A DNA stretch of 64,000 bases, taken from assembly GCA_035610835.1 (NCBI GenBank), contig CM069457.1, forward strand, positions 36,358,553 through 36,422,552. The letters run 5' to 3'. The position numbers and the translations under genes were made by a program. Below are positions 57,626 through 64,000 of the stretch, in pieces. The first letter of the stretch is position 1. Every line of letters begins with the position of its first letter. This DNA comes from Ophiura sarsii (taxonomy: Eukaryota; Echinodermata; Ophiuroidea; Amphilepidida; Ophiuridae). The notes below the pieces were generated by a model. That model searched no databases. It worked only from the letters and a program-made list of their open reading frames with translations, and was not told the DNA's origin.

Positions 57626-58049
57626 CCCCCTCCGGTGGAAATAATGAGCGGTCCCTAAGTGATTTTTCTCTACGTGACTGGCGAGTTGACTGGGAGTCGA
57701 GTTGACGCGGGTACCGGCGTATCAGCAGTGTATCAGTTCGCCCATCACTAGTATAATTGTTGAAAACTTGTTGAGCATGACGACATAAACAAATCACGGC
57801 AAATGACATTTTGGTAAGTTTTTCCATGATTGTTTGAAAGAAACATACAGTAACATTATGTCTTTATTGAAAAGTAAGCCGTAAGTCAATAAGCTGTAAA
57901 GACTGATTCAGAAGCTGTTCAGTCTAATCGTAATAAGGAAACAGTGTTCTAGATGCGGCTTTAAAAGTTTCGCAAAAATAATACAACTCAACAAATTGGC
58001 AAAACTGTTGAATTCGATGAGTTGTCAGATGTGTCATTCCTTGCAGGTG

Positions 58050-58545
58050 TCCGAATTGTCCAGCCCTGGCAAATTTGCCAGTGCACTGGCAAATATGCCC
58101 GCTAAGTGTGGGCATATTTGCCAGTATTTACAGTTTATCCAAAATTAGCCCTTCCACACAAAAAAATGGCATATTCTACCCTTCATAGACATAGGCCTAG
58201 GCCTATATCATTATCAATTGTTTAACTCAATACCTAAATATTTTGTGTCGCTTTAAAAAAATTCTTGGTTGCGTTTTGCCAGAAAAATGATGAAATTTCA
58301 GTCATTTTTATCATTTTGTGGCAAGTGGACATTTTGCCAGTATTTACAGTTTTATTGAGTTAATCTGAAAGTAGCGCTTTCACACACAAAATGGCATCTT
58401 CTATCCTTCATAGGCTAGGCCTATATCGATAGCTGAACTTGATACCAAAATATTTTGCGTCGCTTCAAAACAATTCATAATCATGGTTACGTTTTACTAG
58501 AAAAAAGATGCAATTTCAGTCATTTTTGGCAAAAACTATTTTTGA
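58050..58545 (+). repeat. Tandem duplication (~220 bp) preceded by tggcaaat hairpins
   Basis: ctggcaaatttgccag and ggcaaatatgcccgctaagt..gggcatatttgcc (58063-58120) are hairpins. The blocks starting gccagtatttacagttta at 58119 and 58334 repeat cacacaaaa.aatggcat(a/c)ttct, cttcata.....taggcct and aatttcagtcattttt. Confidence 0.7.
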
Positions 58546-58744
58546 AATTTCATTTTCAAGCTTTCATTGAAAATGCACTATAACATTAACAAACAGGGAA
58601 TCCTCTACCCAAATATTTTGTGAAACTGCTGTAAAAAGTAGTATACTACAAGTCTTAGAAAAATTACTTTCAGTAACTCAGCCGGACACAAACATCATTG
58701 AACTTTATTAAAAGTAGGCATGAGTTATCCCCGCGCAATTTCTC

Positions 58745-59040
58745 TTACATGACACGAATCATTCTATCCGTGCGTATAACGGGTACCCGTATCATCCCGC
58801 ACTCCGTGAGGGTCTTGGAGTAGAAATCATCCCCGCGATAACCTGTAGAGTGCATAACACCAAGTGTAGCGTTCGATTTAACTGGCTTAGGATCTCGAAA
58901 TGCGACACACTTTTGAAGATTTGCAATGCTATTGCACAAATTATATGTAGCAAAAACTGATCCAAAAGATTCCCTACTTGATATTTGATCACGTACCATC
59001 AAAGCCAAACCAACAAAGATAGACAAATAACTAGAAAAAG
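58745..59040 (-). other. Unrecognised coding-like minus-strand frame
   Basis: An open frame on the minus strand contains SIANLQKCVAFRDPKPVKSN and GVMHSTGYRGDDFYSKTLTE, with mixed, non-repetitive composition and a hydrophobic start. It ends at a stop at 58745. A strong donor-like ATG/gtacgt (near 58998) lies in its first part, which conflicts with reading the whole frame as one exon. I recognise no family. It could be a decayed exon or chance; it lies on the same strand as the coding-like fragment at 59540-61222. Confidence 0.2.
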
Positions 59041-59539
59041 TATGATAAATCCTGATGTATCGGCAGTTAATATTTTGTTTTCGTTAGAGTCAAAATTGCC
59101 ATTGCTTTACATGTAGGTGCGCAGAATTTTTTCTGTCGGTTTAAAATTAGAACAAAATGGCGGATTTCTGCGCAAGTCAGAGAATGTTTAATCATGACGT
59201 CACTTCTGATGCTAGTCTTGTTCTCGTTCTTTTGGGTAAAAAAAGGGTGGGACTATTTATTTACACGCATCAGTACGGTAGTTTATTTGTAAAGCTACAT
59301 GTAGGCCTACTAACAGCCTTTCTTCATGTTTGCAATAACGGTCGAACATGTATGTCAAACATTTACCAAAACTTGCTGAACACCTCCTGTATAAATGCTG
59401 ATATTGCACAATGTTCCAATTCTAGGCCCCCACATTTTTATTTATTTTTGTCCATAGAGGGTCCGAAAAAGGTAGGGTCGGTAGGTCGGATATTTATTTA
59501 TTTTATTTTTATTTATTTTTAATACGGATATTGTATTTG

Positions 59540-61222
59540 GGAATATAAATTTGGCATGAATACTGTGAAATAAAGTCGTCCAAACACATCCGAACAAGCG
59601 CCACATCGTCTTCCAGTTCCACTGGGCCTTGTCAATACACGAAAACAAAACATATCGCAGTCCCAGGTCTTTTAGGACCCCGATCGATTCGTCCAACGCA
59701 ATGTCACTTGCCGCTACTGCTCTGCTCTCGCCCACCTTCAGTGGCGTAGCGTCATAGGGGCATGGGGGGCCCGATTTTCGGAGGAAAAAAGGGAAGGGAA
59801 GGGAAAAGAAAGGGGAAGGGAAAAGAAAGGGAAGGAAGAAAAGAGAAAGGAAGAGGAGGGTAGAAAAGAAAAAGGAAGGGGAAAGAAAGGAAGAAAGTGG
59901 AACGAAAGAATCGTTTATCGTCAGGACGGTGTTTAATTCGCGGCCGGAAGGGGGAGGGGTACTCAAGGCTGGATCCAGACGATGGCACGGCGCGCGAAAT
60001 CATTTGCAAGACCGCGCCCTGGTATCTTTCGAACACATCGGCAACACGAAAATCCCGGGATCCGCCGCGGTGTTTCTTAAAAAAAACGTATTATTTGCAA
60101 TTTTATTTCAGTGCCATATTTCAAAGAAAAAACATTTGTGAAGTAGGCCTATAAATTAAATTCTAATGTTTAATTGAACAACGTAATTAATGTGACAAAA
60201 AAGTGAAAGGGAGAGGGGGAGAGAGCCAGTGGCGTATCCAGGGGATGGCCCAGCAGGCCATGCCCCCCTTCGCGCGTATTAGTTTCAACGTTACAAAATA
60301 TAAGCTTAAAACAAGGTGGCTTCAGGCAAGTTTTCTGAACCATTTTAGTTTAGAAACTGAAAATTGTCGCGTTTTTTCTACAGGTTTCAACAATATATTG
60401 GGTCTCGAACCACCCTAAATCTTCTTGCTTCAGAATGCTGAATCTTTGCCTTGATAAATGGGGAACCTGTTTTTTAACATAACCATTAGGAACCTGTTTG
60501 TCAACATAACAATTTCAACCATCTATACTTAATTAAATCAAGAAAATATCTGTATATTATGCACAAATTCTTTCTTACATAACAAAAATAATAGCTATCT
60601 AGCATTTTGACATGATTGATAAAAACCAAAATATTGACTGGAAACGAAGTGGTGGCTTTTCAATAAAATGTTGGTCAAAAGTATACACCAGATCGCACCA
60701 AATGAATCGGAAAATTGGAAATGTTTCCATTTCTGAGGGGGGGGGGCACATCCCCTCAGACTCCCCCCTGTTTGAGCTTTTAAACCATCTACACGTAGAC
60801 TTAAATCAAGAATACCGTATATCAGTAATTATGCTCAACTTCTTTCGTGCATTGATAAAAAACAAAATATTTATTGGAAATGAAGAGGTGGCTTTTCGAT
60901 AAAAGTTTGGTCAAAAGTATACACCAGATCGCACCAAATGAGTTCCAAAATTGAAATTTTTTCTACTTCTGAGGGGGGCACATCCACCCTCAGACTCCCC
61001 CCTGTCCGAGCAGAACTCGGAGGGCGGTGCTGCGCACTGCTTGGATGGTACATGATCAATTCAATATTTGGGATCCGCGCCTGGTGCCCCCCCCCAATCA
61101 CAACTACCACGCTACGCCCCTGCCCACCTTCACGCTGCTGATTTCGATCTGTTTGATCTCCTGCACGGACAGATTGTCCGTATACAGTTGCAATATTGTA
61201 CTACTGGTTGCAACACTGCAAT
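59540..61222 (-). pseudogene. Coding-like fragment split by a hAT-like element (unrecognised)
   Basis: Minus strand. 61131-61222 encodes ...YTDNLSVQEIKQIEISSV, and 59540-59730 continues VGESRAVAASDIALDESIGV then LKDLGL. If the 1384-bp element at 59739-61122 and one copy of its 8-bp target duplication are disregarded, the frame reads across without a stop. Codon choice is GC-rich, unlike the flanks. Downstream, a second coding-like stretch (PVELEDDVALVRMCLDDFIS) lies in a different frame behind a TGA. No family is recognised and no clean splice sites were found. Most likely a broken gene piece or remnant of an old mobile element ORF. Confidence 0.35.
59739..61122. mobile_element. hAT-like element (1.38 kb), non-autonomous, composite
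   Basis: cagtggcgtag at 59739 and ctacgcccctg ending at 61122 are inverse. cccacctt is duplicated exactly at 59731-59738 and 61123-61130, an 8-bp hAT-type site. Inside are a purine tract (59779-59905), a second left-end-like cagtggcgtatccagggg at 60229, and a ~245-bp tandem duplication (60640-60790, 60885-61020; gtcaaaagtatacaccagat, cctcagactcccccctgt). The second end suggests a related element inserted in, or recombined with, the first. Confidence 0.85.
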
Positions 61223-61483
61223 TTGGTCAAAGCGTATTTTTGTACCGAGTTTGCAATGCGCAGATACCGTGAACATGTTGTCGGTCGCCGCCATTTATTG
61301 TGAATGAAAATTTGGTAAAATTTGCAGAAAGTGAAACAACGCATATTTTAGTATGGACTGTATTAGTTTCAATGTTTCATTATTCAAGCTGAACAAGATG
61401 GCTTCAGGAAAGTTTTCCATGACCATTTTAGCTTAAAAACTGAAAATCTTTTTGCGCTTTGCACGCATTCTTTCTACAGGTAT
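61131..61483. other. Gene-free stretch beyond the coding-like fragment
   Basis: The first 90 bases belong to the coding-like fragment described above. The remainder includes gctgaacaagatggcttcag, similar to 60315-60350 within the hAT-like element (acaaggtggcttcaggcaag), so the two share an older repeat. Confidence 0.35.
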
Positions 61484-61730
61484 CAACATAACACAAATCA
61501 ATGATTTCCTATACCTAGTGCAACTTTTCTGTTGCATGCGCGGTCATTGAAATCGCCATAACTTTAAAAGTATCCATTCGATTTTGTTGAATGAGGTATC
61601 AAACTGCGGAGAAGAAATTTGCTCATTCAATGTATATCTCAGATTTTTGGTACCGATTATCTATTTTGAATTAGCTAACCTCAAAGCACCTGGTCAGGGA
61701 CTTAATAATGTGCTAGGTGTACATGTATAC
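61484..61730 (+). mobile_element. Half copy of the foldback element at 47546-48186
   Basis: aatcaatgatttcctatacc, tatccattcgattttgttga, tatctcagatttttggtacc and cagggactt..atgtgctaggtgta match the right arm of that element. The other arm is missing. Confidence 0.8.
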
Positions 61731-62810
61731 TGCAGATTTATACATGTAAGCAGTTTGTAAATTAAAAGAACAACCACAAAGCCAACACAAGCCTAATAAG
61801 TTACTGAACTGACTGTGATTATACTTTAATTACAAGTAAACAGTATAGAACTGAAATTCTTATTAACAAAACGTTGATAGTATCTTGGTGAACTGCGGCT
61901 TGAAATTGAAACATTTGGACTTTGACTCGGATACTGAGGACTTGGACTCGGACATCAGAAATTGGCAAGGACTCTGACTCAAGTTCTTTTCTCAAGGACT
62001 CAGACTCGGATGATGAAGACTCGACCACAACACTGCCGTATAGGTCGGCCCGGTGTGACGTCACATGCCGTTGACCACAGGCCTAATCAAATTGAACAAA
62101 AAATTATCGATCATTTCAAATCACTCCCTCACCCTCACATACTATAATTGACATCTGCGTAACCACGTTCTGCGGTAGTGCACATTGTAGTTTTGGAATG
62201 CAGTGTGTCACAAAATCGCGTTTTACTTTGAATTACTGTGAGTGCTCGGATTAGGATCACTACGCTATAATCGACAATTATTTGTTTTGATTAGAGATGT
62301 TATAGTATGATTAAAAATTGAATATCACCACGCACACAGCACATAGATGATCACGTCTGAAATGTCCACGCTCATGGTTGTAGGCGATTCATGCAATGTA
62401 CGCAAAACGCTGCTTCAATGTGTTCGTTCAATTAGGAAGAAGGAAAAAAGCAAGCTTGTTTCCAGTAGCAAGCCTGAAAAGTCAAATGTGAAATGTATTT
62501 TTGTTTTTTGTTTTTTTGTTCAAATTCATAGTGGAGATTCACTTAAAATGGTTTTATTTAGTTATTTTGTTACTCCTGCACTTACCAATTGCAAGCCAGG
62601 CCCCGGGTTTAGCGTGGATAAGGCTAATGAAATATGTTTCCCGTATCATACTTTTTCATGGGTAGGGGACTATTTAATTATTCATTATTCATTATTTTCA
62701 AACTTTCATTATCAGTTCAAAGTTAGGTGGGAATGCTATATTTTGAGCCCCGAAACAAGTAAATAATGACCAGGCTTCATTTAAATATCACTTAGGTACA
62801 TTAAAGTGTT
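61731..62810. other. Gene-free stretch with a weak first-exon candidate
   Basis: 61915-62020 repeats 'gactcggac/gactctgactc'. A plus-strand frame from ATG 62347 (or 62362) encodes MSTLMVVGDSCNVRKTLLQC and CVRSIRKKEKSKLVSSSKPE, then becomes AT-rich after aaatgtgaaat/gtattt, a possible donor. No homologue is recognised, so it is not called as a gene. Confidence 0.2.
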
Positions 62811-63330
62811 TATAAAGCACATCTTTGGAAGCAAACTTTTATTCGGGTAAGCTTTAGAATACCCTACCATTTTATTCCTCACTGAGTAAGTGTATAGGTA
62901 ATTGTTCTATAAACATGCAATGTACTATACTAGTAGGGAATATATTAAAGGTAGGCCTACTCCTTTTATTCATAGAAATTGTTTTCTTGCATACAGGTTT
63001 TACTAGCCAACATAGGTTGCACACCAAATGAAAGCACCATATTGTCTTTGGATACGTACTTCACATAGAAATAAACTTTGTGTTCTCTTTAAAAAAATAC
63101 CATACATGTACACAATTTATAAAGCACATCTTTGGAAGCAAATTTGTATACAAAGAAATTGTTTGTTTTAATGCATACAGTTGTTTCCAACTTAATAAAT
63201 GAAAGTACCATATTGACTTTGGAGGTGTGCCTCACACGTATAGAAATATACTTTGGGTTCGCTTAAAAAAATAAAATAACAATTATATAGCTCATCTTTG
63301 GAAGCAAATTGGTTTATGAAACTTTGTTGT
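62811..63330 (+). repeat. Imperfect tandem repeat led by 'catctttggaagcaaa'
   Basis: Three units start near 62813, 63117 and 63287 with tata(a)agc(a/t)catctttggaagca. They share 'aatgaaag.accatattg.ctttgga' and 'acttt(g)tg.gttc.ct(t/c)t'. Spacing is about 304 and 170 bp. Confidence 0.65.
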
Positions 63331-63508
63331 CCCTTACTAAACATTTGACTATTTTATACTCGCCGCGGTCGACAACATCGAGTCCAGCAAATAAGGACTG
63401 ATACGATTGAAACGACTGACTATCAGAAGTCGCTAGTATAGTCAGGGGAAGTAAAATCTTCCCTTCCTCTTTTTACAGAAATCAACATGACACATTGAAT
63501 AAGCAATA

Positions 63509-63600
63509 GAGTTACAGACCAAAAAGTGCCAAAATATGTGATTTTTTTACCGCCAAAATCATGAAAATCACATTTTTTGGCACTTTTTGGTCTGTAACTC
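63509..63600. repeat. 92-bp hairpin
   Basis: gagttacagaccaaaaagtg (63509) pairs with cactttttggtctgtaactc (ending 63600), and ccaaaatatgtgatttt pairs with aaaatcacattttttgg. The loop includes taccgccaaaatcatg. It is a candidate mini-MITE. Confidence 0.75.
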
Positions 63601-64000
63601 AAAAAATAAATACGATTTTCAACAACAACAAAAACGCTTCTTGGGGAATGTTATGGGTATACACCACCATAGTCGCTTCCATTGAAACGTGTGTTAGAAA
63701 CCCAGTGTTCAATCGCTTCTCCTGGGGTCTCCCTCCTTACCTAGGATTTTCATTTTGGTTGTAAAATTTTCGTTTTTTTGTTTTCTTTAATATTATCAAC
63801 ATTTCATATGAGATCGACGGTCCCAGTTTTTCAGTAATTTTGATTTCGCAAAGCACCCGTCTTTTTAGTGCGTAAAAGACAGGAAAATCGGAGTTTCGGG
63901 TCGCTTCACACGTGTGATCAAGCCTTCGCCCAAGAATAATTCATGACTTTTTACATTTCAGATTACAATCGTGAAGGTTTCAACTTTTTAATAAAACAAA
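63601..64000. other. Gene-free stretch to window end
   Basis: No recognised feature. Confidence 0.35.

Overview
The window is eukaryotic, AT-rich and mostly repeat-derived. It holds one clear host gene, a three-exon, plus-strand Tctex1-domain dynein light chain of 180 residues (2288-7370) with clean GT-AG introns and the length and layout of the DYNLT5/TCTEX1D1 group. No operons, Shine-Dalgarno sites or CRISPR are visible. A ciliary-type dynein gene, many MITEs, a non-LTR retrotransposon tail and frequent 'taggcctac'-type words suggest a marine invertebrate, perhaps a deuterostome. The organism is inferred and cannot be read directly. A run of Ns (56201-56300) marks an assembly gap.

Layout. 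1-2.1 kb: a 1.04-kb foldback element. 2.1-7.7 kb: the dynein light chain gene, with three CCAAT boxes upstream and transposon remnants in both introns. 8.1-9.6 kb: several short inverted-repeat elements, one proven by an empty site elsewhere in the window. 9.7-11.7 kb: a ~245-bp tandem satellite holding a TTAA-flanked palindrome. 12.3-19.3 kb: foldback, Tc1-like and PIF/Harbinger-like elements, some nested. 19.4-23.7 kb: an array of alternating GATAAG/CTTATC blocks, then a degenerate 'cgag' repeat field that switches strand. 24.3-24.8 kb: the 3' end of a non-LTR retrotransposon. 25.8-27.5 kb: a poly-G/C element and a Tc1-like element. 27.5-36.5 kb: inverted repeats with three copies of one ~1.06-kb transposon family, each with its own 4-bp target duplication.

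37.3-56.2 kb is the most striking part. Two diverged arms (about 37.6-42.8 and 46.5-52.2 kb) mirror each other around a core at 42.8-46.5 kb. The core is an AT-rich ~30-bp repeat field on each side of an array of 37-40-bp units whose orientation flips about every 50-400 bp. The outer right unit is duplicated in tandem (50.3-52.8 and 52.85-55.73 kb), and a second mirror point lies at about 55.73 kb, just before the N gap. Later transposon insertions sit in only one arm or unit, so the partner serves as the empty site. 56.3-64 kb: more MITEs, a 1.38-kb hAT-like element interrupting a coding-like minus-strand frame, and short tandem repeats.

Apart from the dynein light chain there is no gene system to reconstruct. 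The interest lies in the repeat architecture: stacked insertions, strand-alternating arrays and a large mirrored structure. Coordinates and motifs were read by eye; percent identities and family assignments need alignment and database searches.
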